From the NCBI RefSeq assembly GCF_001570525.1, contig NZ_BBXC01000011.1, positions 352,113 through 416,112 on the forward strand: a stretch of DNA of 64,000 nucleotides, in the 5' to 3' direction. The first letter of the stretch is position 1. Each line of letters begins with the position of its first letter. Origin of the DNA: Herbidospora sakaeratensis (GTDB lineage: Bacteria > Actinomycetota > Actinomycetes > Streptosporangiales > Streptosporangiaceae). Of the stretch, positions 43,289 through 52,119 are shown piece after piece. The notes below the pieces were generated by a model. The model had not been told where the DNA came from. It was given only the letters and a program-made list of their open reading frames with translations, and searched no databases. The position numbers were made by a program, and so were the translations under genes.

Positions 43289-44818
43289 ATGGCGTCCAAT
43301 GGGATTGTGGACATGGCGTTGCGGGCCGGCGATCCCCGGTCGATCGGGCCCTACATGGTGGTCTCCCGGCTCGGAGAAGGTGGCCAGGGCGTCGTCTACC
43401 TGGGCGAACGGGACGGGGAGCCGGTCGCGGTCAAGGTGCTGCGGCACGGCGCCGACGACGCGGTGATCCGGGAGGTGAACTCCACCCGGCAGGTCGCGGG
43501 GTTCTGCACCGCGCGCATCGTCGACGTCGCGCTCGACCACGATCCGCCCTACATCGTCAGCGAGTACGTCGCCGGCACCCCTCTCGACCGGGTGCCGCCC
43601 CGCAAAGGCGCGGAGTTGCAGCGGATCGCCATCGGGACCGCCACGGCGCTGGTGGCGATCCACCGGGCGGGGGTGATCCACCGCGACTTCAAGCCGGGCA
43701 ACGTGCTGCTGGCCCCCGACGGCCCGCGCGTCATCGACTTCGGCATCTCGCGGCTCAGCCACAGCGAGACCACCGGGCGGGCCATCGGCAGCCCGCCCTA
43801 CATGGCCCCCGAGCAGTACTCCGGGGAGCGGGTCACGGCCGCCGCCGACGTGTTCGCGTGGGGCGCGACCATGGTGTTCGCGGCGACCGGGCGGGTGCCG
43901 TTCGACGGCGACAACATCGCGGCCGTCGCCTACCGGGTGCTGCACGCCGAACCCGACCTGACCGGGGTGCCGCGCGTGTTGTTGCCTCTGGTACGCCGGT
44001 GCCTCGCCAAGTCGCCCACCGAGCGCCCCACCTCGAAGGAGGTGCTGCTCAGCCTGCTCGGGCACGACGGCGAAGACGACCTCGACGTGCTGGAGTCGGG
44101 CCGGATCGAGGCCACCCGGCCGGTCGCGGGCAAGCCGGTCCCGTGGCGAGCCGGGCTCGCGGTGCTGGCCGGCGTGGCGGTGATCGCGACGGCCGTCGTG
44201 TTCTGGCCGCACGGCGACCGGCCGCCCGAGACGCAGGCCGAGCTCGCGGCGGCGCTGTCGGAGGTCTACCGGAAGACCCCGACCGCCACCTTCACCAGCG
44301 AGGGCGGCATGGGCCAGGGCGACAACCTCGCCCGGTCGCGGGGCACCGTCACGATCGCCGGAGACCCGAGCCTGCCCCACGACGACTTCGTCGCCGACAT
44401 CACGTACGGGAGCGAGCAGACCCGCCGCTACACGATCAGGGACCGGCGGGTGGTGGAGACCGGGGCGTCGCTCGGCGAGTTCGGCGACGGGGGCAACGAG
44501 CCGCCGATCCTGGTGACGGCGACGGCGGGGCTCACCGTGATCCGGTCGCTGATCGTCCAGGGCAACGCGACGTTCGAGCGCGACGGCCGGGTCTACCGGG
44601 GCATCGTCCCGGGCAACCTGACGGGCGACGCGCTGAAACTGCTGCTCGTCGAGTACGCCGGCGAGGCCGTCGACCGATCGCTGGTCACCTACACGCTGAC
44701 GATCGACGAGGCCGACCGGCCGGTCTCGTTCGTGCTCGACGTCGGCCGGCCGCTCGGGGACGCGGGGTTGTTCACGACGACCTTCCGGTCGGCGTACACC
44801 GACTTCAGGAGTCGGTGA
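43289..44818 (+). CDS. Membrane Ser/Thr protein kinase
   Basis: 509 aa from ATG 43289 (GTG 43286 possible). Kinase domain 20-270: glycine loop GEGGQGVVY (about 30-38), VAVKVL lysine (about 50), HRDFKPGN (131-138), DFG (about 152-154) and APEQYSG. A membrane helix at 286-305 (AGLAVLAGVAVIATAVVFW) leads to an extracellular domain of about 200 residues with a LppX/LprG-like beta pattern but no PASTA repeats. It is probably co-transcribed with the HTH/Clp-N gene, which could be a phosphorylation target. Confidence 0.9.
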   Translation: MASNGIVDMALRAGDPRSIGPYMVVSRLGEGGQGVVYLGERDGEPVAVKVLRHGADDAVIREVNSTRQVAGFCTARIVDVALDHDPPYIVSEYVAGTPLDRVPPRKGAELQRIAIGTATALVAIHRAGVIHRDFKPGNVLLAPDGPRVIDFGISRLSHSETTGRAIGSPPYMAPEQYSGERVTAAADVFAWGATMVFAATGRVPFDGDNIAAVAYRVLHAEPDLTGVPRVLLPLVRRCLAKSPTERPTSKEVLLSLLGHDGEDDLDVLESGRIEATRPVAGKPVPWRAGLAVLAGVAVIATAVVFWPHGDRPPETQAELAAALSEVYRKTPTATFTSEGGMGQGDNLARSRGTVTIAGDPSLPHDDFVADITYGSEQTRRYTIRDRRVVETGASLGEFGDGGNEPPILVTATAGLTVIRSLIVQGNATFERDGRVYRGIVPGNLTGDALKLLLVEYAGEAVDRSLVTYTLTIDEADRPVSFVLDVGRPLGDAGLFTTTFRSAYTDFRSR

Positions 44819-45479
44819 GCGCGGCCGAGGTCGCGACGACCGCCTGGAGGTGGCGGCGCATCGCCAGGGCGGCCATCTCGGCGTCGCCGTCCTTGATGGC
44901 CTCGTAGATGGCCCGGTGCTCGGCGCGGGCCTGCGCGGCCCGGCCCGGCGAGGCCGACACGGCGAGCGCCTGGTCCTGCAGGACCGCGCGCAGGTCTTCG
45001 ACCAGGCGGGAGAACAGCGGGTTGCCGGTGGCCTGCGCGATGGCGATGTGGAACCGGGCGTCGATCTTGTTGCGCTCGGCCGGGTCGTCGTTGTCCTCGA
45101 ACGCGGCGACCAGTTCGGCCAGGCCGTCGAGGTCCTCCTGGGTGCGCCGTTCGGCCGCCAGCCGGGCCGCCGGCACCTCCAGGTAGCGGCGCACCTCGTT
45201 CAGCTGCGACGGCAGGTACTGGCCGCTGAGCAGGTGCGACTGCACGCGGGTGGCGGCCACGAAGGTGCCCTTGCCGGCGTAGGACTTGGTCAGGCCCAGG
45301 GCGTTCAGGCTGTGCAGGGCCTCCCTGATGACCGAGCGGCTGACCCCGAACGACGCCGCGAGTTCCGCCTCCGATGGGAGACGGTCGTCGACCGCGAAGT
45401 GACGCGACTCGATCAGTTCGATGAGCTGCGTACGAACGTGCTCCGCCGCGCTCTTCTGCTCGACAGGGACGACCTTCAT
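44805..45479 (-). CDS. GntR-family (FadR subfamily) regulator
   Basis: About 224 aa from ATG 45479, with AAGGA about 10 nt upstream; ATG 45500 is in frame. The winged HTH is VRTQLIELIESRHFAVDDRLPSEAELAASFGVSRSVIREALHSLNALGL. The FCD ligand domain is all-helical, with the metal/acid-binding His pattern (DARFHIAIAQATGN ... ARAEHRAIYEAIKDGD). FadR-type regulators sense sugar acids and similar organic acids, which suits control of the divergent catabolic cluster. Same strand as, and just downstream of, the C45 gene. Converges on the kinase gene by 14 bp. Confidence 0.87.
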   Translation of the reverse strand: MKVVPVEQKSAAEHVRTQLIELIESRHFAVDDRLPSEAELAASFGVSRSVIREALHSLNALGLTKSYAGKGTFVAATRVQSHLLSGQYLPSQLNEVRRYLEVPAARLAAERRTQEDLDGLAELVAAFEDNDDPAERNKIDARFHIAIAQATGNPLFSRLVEDLRAVLQDQALAVSASPGRAAQARAEHRAIYEAIKDGDAEMAALAMRRHLQAVVATSAALTDS

Positions 45480-45496
45480 TCCGGGTAGGTCCTTCT

Positions 45497-46594
45497 TCAT
45501 CTCGGGGCCAGGGTTCTCGTCTCCCACCGTGCCACGCAGGGTCGCCCCGCGGCGAGATGCATCGTACGGCCGGACACGTCCATGATCACACCGGCGATCG
45601 TCGCGGTGCGCTCACGTTCGTGCACATTCTCGTCGGGGTGCTGGCAGACGCTCGACGGGCTGTCCTGGTGGTCGGCGAGCACCTTCTTGAGGTCGTCGAC
45701 CGACAGGCTGGGCCGTTCGCCCAGGCTCTCGGTGACGTTGCGCAGCCGCGTGAACGTGTGGGGCTTGCGGCGCGCGTACAGATCCTCGCCTGTCAGGTCG
45801 GCGGACCGGAAGTGGTTGGCGTGCGTGATCTGGCCGTCTTCGGGGGTGAGAATGCGCACACCGCCGGGGCGGGGGGCCGTTTCGAGGTCGGCGGCGAAGC
45901 CGGTGTCGTCGGCCAGCAGGTAGTTGGCCGACAGGGCGCGCTCGGCCCCGGCGATCGTCTCGGCCGCCGCCGCGCCCGACTCGCTGTCGAGGGCCGCGCG
46001 CAGCAGGACGTGGTAGGGCACCCCGATCCGGCCCTCGTCGCCGTCGCTGATCAGGGTGTTGGTGCACAGTCCGACGCCCGCGTCGTTCATGCCGACCTTG
46101 GCGAGCAGCCCGGCCTCGACCAGCGTGACGAACGAGGGGCCGTCGTCGCGGGTGACCTCCAGGAGCATCGCGGTGTCCATCGAGTGGAGCAGCCAGTCCC
46201 AGTTCTGCGCGATGAGCGTGGTGCCGGTGGCCGAGCGGTCGGGCAGCAGCGTCAGCGACGTGCACTCGTGGGGCATCTCCCGGCTGCCGGCGTGGAACAT
46301 GATCTCGCTGCGGGTGTTGAGCGCGAGGATCTCGTCCACGTCGAGGCCGGCGCCCTCGGCGATGCCCCGCATCTCGGTCAGCGACGCGGGCGCGAAGTCG
46401 CCGACGACGTCGCGGTACTGCGCGGCGTGGGCGCGCACGGTGGCCCAGTCCCATCCGGCGTAGTGCTCGAAGACCCGCTGGTAGGCGGCTATCGAACGGT
46501 GGATCCGGGTGCGGGCCAGCGCGCCGTACCGCCTGCCGCGCTCGGCGGGAGGTCCGGCCACGCGGACCACAGGGAACTCCCCAGGAAAGTGCAT
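45497..46594 (-). CDS. C45-family Ntn hydrolase/acyltransferase
   Basis: 365 aa. Family C45 (acyl-CoA:6-aminopenicillanate acyltransferase-like), a self-processing fold whose mature N-terminal nucleophile is Cys111 in HECTSLTLLP. The preceding helical propeptide (ERGRRYGALARTRIHRSIAAYQRV) is typical. FWDW-like NWDWLL, NEAGL-like GMNDAGVGLCTN and TANH-like THANHF elements are present. It may cleave or form an amide or ester bond on the imported substrate, or be a general deacylase. First gene of the leftward pair with GntR, divergent from the catabolic cluster. Confidence 0.83.
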   Translation of the reverse strand: MHFPGEFPVVRVAGPPAERGRRYGALARTRIHRSIAAYQRVFEHYAGWDWATVRAHAAQYRDVVGDFAPASLTEMRGIAEGAGLDVDEILALNTRSEIMFHAGSREMPHECTSLTLLPDRSATGTTLIAQNWDWLLHSMDTAMLLEVTRDDGPSFVTLVEAGLLAKVGMNDAGVGLCTNTLISDGDEGRIGVPYHVLLRAALDSESGAAAAETIAGAERALSANYLLADDTGFAADLETAPRPGGVRILTPEDGQITHANHFRSADLTGEDLYARRKPHTFTRLRNVTESLGERPSLSVDDLKKVLADHQDSPSSVCQHPDENVHERERTATIAGVIMDVSGRTMHLAAGRPCVARWETRTLAPR

Positions 46595-46620
46595 GGAACA
46601 GGCCGCTCCCTCACGTGAGG

Positions 46621-46657
46621 CTGGACAACCGTCCAGGGTGCCTGGCTGTCAGACATG
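46621..46657. promoter_or_regulatory. Putative GntR sites between divergent units
   Basis: CTGGAC-N4-GTCCAG (46621-46636) and, 9 bp on, CTGTCAGACATG (46646-46657, containing TGTC-A-GACA) lie between the C45 and SDR genes. A near copy, CTGCCAGACAAG, occurs at 52150-52161 in the only other sizeable gap of the cluster. The 181-bp gap 46595-46775 otherwise shows nothing clear. Confidence 0.45.
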
Positions 46658-46775
46658 TTGATTGTGGGAGCCTCGGCCCAAAAGTGTCAACTCGCCGGTT
46701 TTTCGGGCATAACGCCTTGCCAGAACTCAAAACTCAGGTTCATGATGTCAGGCAGCCCTACAGGTTGGAGTTGTG

Positions 46776-47528
46776 GTGACATCTGTGCTGATAGCCGGCG
46801 GCGCGAGCGGCATCGGGGCCGCCACGGCGGCCCGGCTGCGCGCGGCGGGCGCCGACGTGCACGTGGCCGACCTCGACGCGGCCGGCGCGGCCGAGGTCGT
46901 CAAGGCCCTCGACGCCCACCCCGGTTCCGGGACGGCGAGCCACGTCGACCTGGCCACCGCCGACGGACCCGCCCAGGCGGTCGCCGACGCCGTCGAGGCG
47001 CACGGCCGCCTGGATGCCATCGTCTTCTGCGCGGGCCTTCTCGTCGAGACCGAATTGGCAAATTTCTCCGCGTCCGAATGGGACCGGACCATGGCGCTCA
47101 ACCTCCGGGCCCCCTTCTTCCTGACCCAGGCCGCGGCCCCCCACCTGGCGGCGTCGCCGCACGGCCGGGTGGTGCTCACGGGCTCGACCGCCGCCTTCCG
47201 GGGCGGCGGCGGGAGCTTCGCCTACGCCGCCTCCAAGGGCGGTCTCGTCGCGCTGACCAGGTCACTCGCGGTCGCGATGGGCCCCGACGGGGTCTGCGTC
47301 ACCTGCGTCTGCCCCGGCTGGATCGACACCCCGTTCAACGACCCCTACTGGCGGCGCGTGGGCGGCAAGGACGGCGGGAACGTCGCCGCGCTGGAGTCGC
47401 GCATCCCCCTGGGCGGCCAGGGCGTTCCGGACGACGTCGCCGCCGTCGTCGAGTTCCTCGTCTCCCCCGGCTCCCGTTATCTGACCGGCCAGGCCCTCGT
47501 CGTCGACGGCGGCCTGCTCGCCTCATGA
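46776..47528 (+). CDS. SDR-family oxidoreductase, first gene of catabolic cluster
   Basis: About 250 aa from GTG 46776 with TTGGAG upstream (GTG 46773 also possible). Motifs: GGASGIG (8-14), Asp in VADLDAAGA suggesting NAD, CAG in place of NAG, catalytic Ser in TGSTAAF, YAASK, PGWIDTPF. Probably oxidises a sugar, polyol or hydroxy-acid hydroxyl. The next gene starts 60 bp on, in the same direction. Confidence 0.86.
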   Translation: MTSVLIAGGASGIGAATAARLRAAGADVHVADLDAAGAAEVVKALDAHPGSGTASHVDLATADGPAQAVADAVEAHGRLDAIVFCAGLLVETELANFSASEWDRTMALNLRAPFFLTQAAAPHLAASPHGRVVLTGSTAAFRGGGGSFAYAASKGGLVALTRSLAVAMGPDGVCVTCVCPGWIDTPFNDPYWRRVGGKDGGNVAALESRIPLGGQGVPDDVAAVVEFLVSPGSRYLTGQALVVDGGLLAS

Positions 47529-47588
47529 GGCCAGGCACATGATCTCCACCAGTCCCCGGCCGTCCGCTCGCCTCGGGAGGTCGTCCAC

Positions 47589-48035
47589 ATGATCCGCACC
47601 GAATCCGTCGTCACCCTCGAACTCGCCGACCGCCTCATCAGGGCCGCCCAGGACGGCGCGGGCAAGCCGATGGCCATCGCCGTCACCGACCGGCACGGCC
47701 ACGTCGTCGCCGCCGCGCGCATGGACGGGGCCTCGCACGTCGCCCTCACCCTCGCCGTCGACAAGGCGTTCACCGCCGCCGCGTTCAACGCGCCCACCGA
47801 CGCGTGGGGCGAGGTCACCAAGCCCGGCGCGGCCGACTGGGGCCTCACCTCGGCACTCGCCGGTCGCATCGTCATCCTGGCCGGCGGGTTCCCGCTGCGG
47901 AGCGACGGTGAGCTGATCGGCGCCATCGGGGTGAGCGGCGCCGCCCCCCACGTCGACAACTCGGTCGCCCTGCACGCGCTGCGGTCGTGCGCCGAGGTCG
48001 TCGACTCCTTCGCCTCGTCCCATCCCGCCGTTTAA
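47589..48035 (+). CDS. GlcG/HbpS-like protein
   Basis: 148 aa. The DUF336 (GlcG/HbpS) fold: LELADRLIRAAQDGAGKPMAIAVTDRHGHVVAAARMDGASHVALTLAVDKAFTAAAF and a Gly-rich GELIGAIGVSG. Members bind heme or cobalamin, or accompany glycolate, propanediol and sugar-acid catabolic genes; some are enzymes acting on ketones. The role here is unknown, and position within the cluster argues for a part in catabolism. Next start is 12 bp downstream. Confidence 0.82.
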   Translation: MIRTESVVTLELADRLIRAAQDGAGKPMAIAVTDRHGHVVAAARMDGASHVALTLAVDKAFTAAAFNAPTDAWGEVTKPGAADWGLTSALAGRIVILAGGFPLRSDGELIGAIGVSGAAPHVDNSVALHALRSCAEVVDSFASSHPAV

Positions 48036-48047
48036 GGAGCCCGAAGA

Positions 48048-48473
48048 ATGTCGCTGGCCCAGCAAAAGGTCGTGGTCCTCGCCTACTCCGGATACCAGGA
48101 GCTCGACTTCTGGTATCCGGTGCTGCGCGGCCGCGAGGAGGGCGCGACCGTCCACATCGTGGCCGCCGCCGCGGGGGCGGAGAGCATCCTCGGCTACCCC
48201 GTCATCCCCGACACCGACGCCGCCGACCTCGACCCCGCCTCGGTCGACGTGATCATCGCCCCCGGCGTCGCGCCGTGGGACCTCCCCCAGCCGAGCGGCG
48301 CGCAGGTCGCCCTGGTCACCGCCGTGCACGCGGCCGGCGGGCGGGTCGCCTCGGTCGGCAACGGCGCGTCGGTGGTCGCCCAGGCCATCGGCGAGCAGGC
48401 CGAACGGGTCGTGTCCGCCGACGGCACCAACGACCTCGCCGAGTTGTTCGCCACCATCCGCAGAGGAGTCTGA
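48048..48473 (+). CDS. DJ-1/PfpI-family protein lacking the nucleophile
   Basis: 141 aa. Starts MSLAQQKVVVLAYSGYQELDFWYPVLRGREEGATV, closely like the full-length PfpI protein three genes later (YQELELWYPVLRFREDGAQV). The nucleophile elbow, ICH in that paralogue, is VGN here: Cys and His are Gly104 and Asn105. It is also about 80 residues shorter. It is probably non-catalytic, perhaps a partner subunit of the active copy. Separated from the next gene by 5 bp. Confidence 0.78.
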   Translation: MSLAQQKVVVLAYSGYQELDFWYPVLRGREEGATVHIVAAAAGAESILGYPVIPDTDAADLDPASVDVIIAPGVAPWDLPQPSGAQVALVTAVHAAGGRVASVGNGASVVAQAIGEQAERVVSADGTNDLAELFATIRRGV

Positions 48474-48478
48474 ATCCG

Positions 48479-49519
48479 ATGGAAGTCTTCAGGACCGTTC
48501 TGGGCGACGTCTCACCCGAGACGTCCGGCCGGTTCCTCACCCACGAGCACCTCCTCTACGGCTACCCGGGCGCGGAGCTCGACCACCGGACCGTGCTCGA
48601 CTACGAGAACAACGTCGCGTTCATCGCCAAGCAGGTCGCCGACGGCATGACGGACTGGGGCTTCGGCACGCTCGTCGACATGACCCCGCCGGAGGTCGGC
48701 CGCCACCCCGAGCTGATGGCCGAGGTCGCCCGCCGGACCGGCATGAACGTCATCGCGATCACCGGCTTCTTCCCCGAGCGGATGGGCGTGCCCTACTACT
48801 GGCGGCGGCAGACGGTCGAGGAGCTGACCGACTTCTTCGTGAAGGACCTCACCGAGGGCATGGTCTTCGCCTGGCAGCAGACGCCGTACAAGGCCGGCGC
48901 CATCAAGATCGCGACCGGGCAGGAGAGCGTCACGCCGCAGCCGAGCCCGATCGGGCCGAACGGCCGCCGCATCCACGAGGTCGAGGACAAGGTCATCCGG
49001 GCCGCCGGGCGGGCCTCCCGCATCGTCGGCTGCGCGATCAACACGCACACCGACCCGATGGACTACCGCGTCACCAACCCCGGCATCGAGCAGCTCGACA
49101 TCCTTGAGGAGGAGGGCGCCGACCCGGCCAAGGTGATCATCGGGCACGCCTTCGTCGAGCCCGACGAGGGCCAGCTGCACGAGATCCTCAACCGGGGCGC
49201 CAACCTCCAGCTCGACCACATCGGCATCCCGTGGCGCGTCGACACCGTCGAGGAGCTCGACGAGCGCATGGCCAACGCGTTCGTGGGCCTGATCAACGAG
49301 GGCTTCACCAGCCAGCTCGTGCTCTCGTACGACCGCTGGTTCTACAACCCGCGCTCCGACGTCACGGAGTCGGACCCGCAGCTCGCCAACGAGCGCGTCG
49401 ACCTCGGTTACATGTGGACCTCGTTCATCCCGCGCCTGAAGAGCAAGGGCGTGACCGACGCGCAGATCGACGCGATCACCCGCGACAACGCCGCCCGCAT
49501 CTTCTCCATCAAGGTCTGA
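48479..49519 (+). CDS. Phosphotriesterase-family metal hydrolase (probable lactonase)
   Basis: 346 aa from ATG 48479. The complete binuclear site of the PTE family is present: His22 and His24 (THEH), Lys143 (AGAIKIATG, the carboxylated lysine), His190 (INTHTD), His223 (IIGHAF) and Asp285 (LSYDRW). Most bacterial members hydrolyse lactones, not organophosphates. In this cluster a sugar lactone made by one of the dehydrogenases is the logical substrate. Next gene 8 bp downstream. Confidence 0.88.
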   Translation: MEVFRTVLGDVSPETSGRFLTHEHLLYGYPGAELDHRTVLDYENNVAFIAKQVADGMTDWGFGTLVDMTPPEVGRHPELMAEVARRTGMNVIAITGFFPERMGVPYYWRRQTVEELTDFFVKDLTEGMVFAWQQTPYKAGAIKIATGQESVTPQPSPIGPNGRRIHEVEDKVIRAAGRASRIVGCAINTHTDPMDYRVTNPGIEQLDILEEEGADPAKVIIGHAFVEPDEGQLHEILNRGANLQLDHIGIPWRVDTVEELDERMANAFVGLINEGFTSQLVLSYDRWFYNPRSDVTESDPQLANERVDLGYMWTSFIPRLKSKGVTDAQIDAITRDNAARIFSIKV

Positions 49520-49527
49520 GGAACAAC

Positions 49528-50193
49528 GTGGAACTCTCCCAGGCACGCATCGTCGTGCTGGTCGAAAACCTCTACCAGGAGCTGGAGCTCTGGTATCCGG
49601 TCCTGCGTTTCCGCGAGGACGGCGCGCAGGTGCGGGTGGTGGGCCCGTCGACGGACGAGGTGTACGCCAGCAAGATCGGCTACCCCGCCCGCGCCGACCT
49701 CACCGTGGCCGACGTCGACCTCGACTCGGTCGACGCCGTGATCATCCCGGGCGGCTTCTCGCCCGAGTACCTGCGGCGCAACCCCGCCATGGTGAAGCTG
49801 GTCAGGGACGCCGACGCCGGCAACCTGGTCGTGGCGGCCATCTGCCACGCGGGCTGGATGCTGGCCACGGCCGGGATCGTGGCCGGGCGCGACGCGACGT
49901 GCGTGGCGACCATCAAGGACGACGTCATCAACGCCGGCGCGAACTTCAGGGACGAACCGGTCGTCGTGGACGGCAACCTGATCACCTCCCGGCTGCCCAA
50001 CGACCTGCCGGAGTTCTGCGCGGCGATCAAGGACGCGCTCGAAGCGCGGGAGCCGGCCAAGGGCGGCCCGCTCCCGGCCCTCAACGAGCCGCCGAACTCC
50101 TCCCCCGCCTACACGGCGACCGCGATCATGAAGAACCGCGCGGCGGGCCCCGGCTCGTCCAACTACCGGGCCTACGCGGTCCTGGACGCGTGA
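49528..50193 (+). CDS. DJ-1/PfpI-family protein with intact Cys
   Basis: 221 aa from GTG 49528 with GAGGAAC upstream. The nucleophile elbow AAICHAGW has Cys106-His107, and ELELWYP supplies the acidic partner. Families include proteases, amidases, glyoxalase III and hydratases (isonitrile hydratase). The C-terminal 45 residues (AKGGPLPALNEPPNSSPAYTA...) are a Pro-rich extension. Paired with the Cys-less paralogue at 48048; the PTE gene sits between them. Confidence 0.84.
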   Translation: MELSQARIVVLVENLYQELELWYPVLRFREDGAQVRVVGPSTDEVYASKIGYPARADLTVADVDLDSVDAVIIPGGFSPEYLRRNPAMVKLVRDADAGNLVVAAICHAGWMLATAGIVAGRDATCVATIKDDVINAGANFRDEPVVVDGNLITSRLPNDLPEFCAAIKDALEAREPAKGGPLPALNEPPNSSPAYTATAIMKNRAAGPGSSNYRAYAVLDA

Positions 50194-50195
50194 CC

Positions 50196-51131
50196 ATGCG
50201 CGTCGACGTCCATCACCACGCGATCTTCCCGGCCTACGCCGAGGTGCTGCGGGGGCTCGGGATCGGGGCCCAGCCGGGCGTCGGCCTGCCCGGATGGTCG
50301 GTCGGCGCGTCGCTCTCGATGATGGACGACCTGGGCCTCGACCTGGCGGTGTTGTCCGCCGGGTCGCCCGGGTTCTTCTTCGACGGCGACCAGGCGCTCG
50401 CCCGGGAGCTCTGCGAGAGCACCAACGCCGACCTGGCCGCGACGGTCGCCGCGCACCCCACCCGGTTCCGGGCGTTCGTCGCGGTGCCGCTGCCGTCGGT
50501 GGGCGACGCGCTGCACACGATCGAGCGGTGGGCCGGTCATGACGCGTTCGTCGGCGTCGGCCTGCTGACCAACTACGCGGGCCGGTATCTGGGCGATCCG
50601 GCCTTCGAGCCCGTGCTGGCCGAGCTCGACCGGCGGCAGGCGGTGGTGCACGTCCACCCCCAGCTGCCGGTGCACTACCCGGCCGCCGAGCTCCAGCTGC
50701 GGCCGTCGCTGATCGAGTACGTCTTCGACACCACCCGGGCCGTCGTCAACCTGCTGCTGAACGGCGCCCACGACCGTTATCCGGGCATCACCTGGATCTT
50801 CTCCCATTGCGGCGGCACCGCCCCCTACCTGGCCGGACGTCTCGCCATCGCCGAACCGCTGCCGGAGCTGGAGCAGGTCGGCGAGGGCGGCGTCCACCGG
50901 GCGCTCCGGCGGTTCCACTACGACTTCGCCCTGGCCACCACGCCCTACGCGCTCGGCTCGGCGCTGAAGCTGGCCGGTCCGGAACGGTTCCTGATCGGCT
51001 CGGACTTCCCGTTCGTCGACGAGAAGACGGTCGCGGCCTGCCTGCGCGAAGCGGCCGACCTGCTGGGCCCAGACCTGACCACCGTCGCCGAGAACAATCC
51101 CGCCCGGCTCTTCCCGAACCTGAAGGGGTGA
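50196..51131 (+). CDS. Amidohydrolase (ACMSD/dihydroxybenzoate decarboxylase-like)
   Basis: 311 aa from ATG 50196 (upstream GTG 50190 possible). Amidohydrolase-2 motifs: DVHHHA at the start, VHVHPQLP, IFSHCGG and IGSDFPF, giving the His-x-His, His, His, Asp metal set. Family members decarboxylate aromatic acids or hydrolyse lactones (for example 2-pyrone-4,6-dicarboxylate or fuconolactone hydrolases). A second lactonase or a decarboxylase step is plausible. It ends 4 bp before the esterase gene. Confidence 0.84.
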   Translation: MRVDVHHHAIFPAYAEVLRGLGIGAQPGVGLPGWSVGASLSMMDDLGLDLAVLSAGSPGFFFDGDQALARELCESTNADLAATVAAHPTRFRAFVAVPLPSVGDALHTIERWAGHDAFVGVGLLTNYAGRYLGDPAFEPVLAELDRRQAVVHVHPQLPVHYPAAELQLRPSLIEYVFDTTRAVVNLLLNGAHDRYPGITWIFSHCGGTAPYLAGRLAIAEPLPELEQVGEGGVHRALRRFHYDFALATTPYALGSALKLAGPERFLIGSDFPFVDEKTVAACLREAADLLGPDLTTVAENNPARLFPNLKG

Positions 51132-51135
51132 GACA

Positions 51136-52089
51136 GTGCCGCAGTTCGACCTCCCGCTCCCGCAGCTGCGCGAATACCGCTACCCGGAACCGGAACCGGC
51201 CGACTTCGACGCCTTCTGGGCCCGCACCCTCGCCGAACAGCCGTCCGTGGACGTCACCTTCGAGCCCCACGACGCGGGCCTGACCACGGTCGACACCTGG
51301 GACGTCACGTTCACCGGCTACGGCGGCGACCCCATCAAGGCGTGGCTGCTGCTGCCCGCGAACAGGACCGGCCCCGTCCCGACGGCGGTCGAATATCTCG
51401 GGTACGGCTCGGGGCGCGGCCTCCCGATCGAGTCCCTGGCCTATGTGTCGTCGGGTTTCGGCCACTTCGTCATGGACACCCGGGGTCAGGGCAGCTCGTG
51501 GCGGGCCGGCGACACCGGCGACCCGTCGGCGACTGGCCCGGCCGTGCCCGGCTATATGACACGGGGCATCCTCGACCCGGACGACTACTACTACCGCCGC
51601 CTCTACACCGACGCCGTGAGAGCCGTCGACGCGGTCAGGGAGCACCCCGGCGTGGCCGAGGTGGCCGTCACCGGCAGATCCCAGGGCGGCGCGTTGTCGC
51701 TGGTCGTGGCCGGTCTGCGCGACGACGTCGCCGGAGCGATCCCGCACGTGCCGTTCCTGTCGGCGTTCCGCCGGGGCACCGCGATCACCGAACGGGAGCC
51801 CTACGCCGAGATCGTGCGCTGGTGCTCGATCCACCGCACGAAGTGGGAGCGGGCGTTCGCCACGCTCGCCTACTTCGACGCCACCGCCTTCGCGGCGCGG
51901 GCGACCTGCCGTGGTTCGTTCTCGGTCGCGCTGATGGACGGCGTCTGCCCGCCTTCCACCGTGTACGCCGCCTTCAACGCCTACCAGGGCCCGAAGGACA
52001 TCACGGTGTGGCCGTACAACAACCACGAGGGCGGCGGCCCCGAGGACCAGCTCAGAACCGTCCGGGTGCTCCGCGAACTCTTCCGATAA
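51136..52089 (+). CDS. CE7 acetylxylan esterase/deacetylase
   Basis: 317 aa from GTG 51136, no signal peptide, so cytoplasmic. Alpha/beta hydrolase of the CE7 family: RGQGSSW motif at 116-122, nucleophile Ser182 (GRSQGG), Asp267 (LMDGVCPPS) and His296 (NNHEGG). These enzymes deacetylate imported xylo-oligosaccharides, other acetylated sugars or cephalosporin C. Being cytoplasmic and next to an importer gene set, it suggests that the transported compound carries acetyl esters. Confidence 0.88.
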   Translation: MPQFDLPLPQLREYRYPEPEPADFDAFWARTLAEQPSVDVTFEPHDAGLTTVDTWDVTFTGYGGDPIKAWLLLPANRTGPVPTAVEYLGYGSGRGLPIESLAYVSSGFGHFVMDTRGQGSSWRAGDTGDPSATGPAVPGYMTRGILDPDDYYYRRLYTDAVRAVDAVREHPGVAEVAVTGRSQGGALSLVVAGLRDDVAGAIPHVPFLSAFRRGTAITEREPYAEIVRWCSIHRTKWERAFATLAYFDATAFAARATCRGSFSVALMDGVCPPSTVYAAFNAYQGPKDITVWPYNNHEGGGPEDQLRTVRVLRELFR

Positions 52090-52119
52090 CACCAAATCGT
52101 GACAAACGGAGCCTTGTTC

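Noticed and set aside
48479-49519. Dedicated organophosphate-degrading phosphotriesterase
   Set aside because: The metal site fits the whole PTE family, most of whose bacterial members are lactonases, and the neighbours are sugar catabolism genes.
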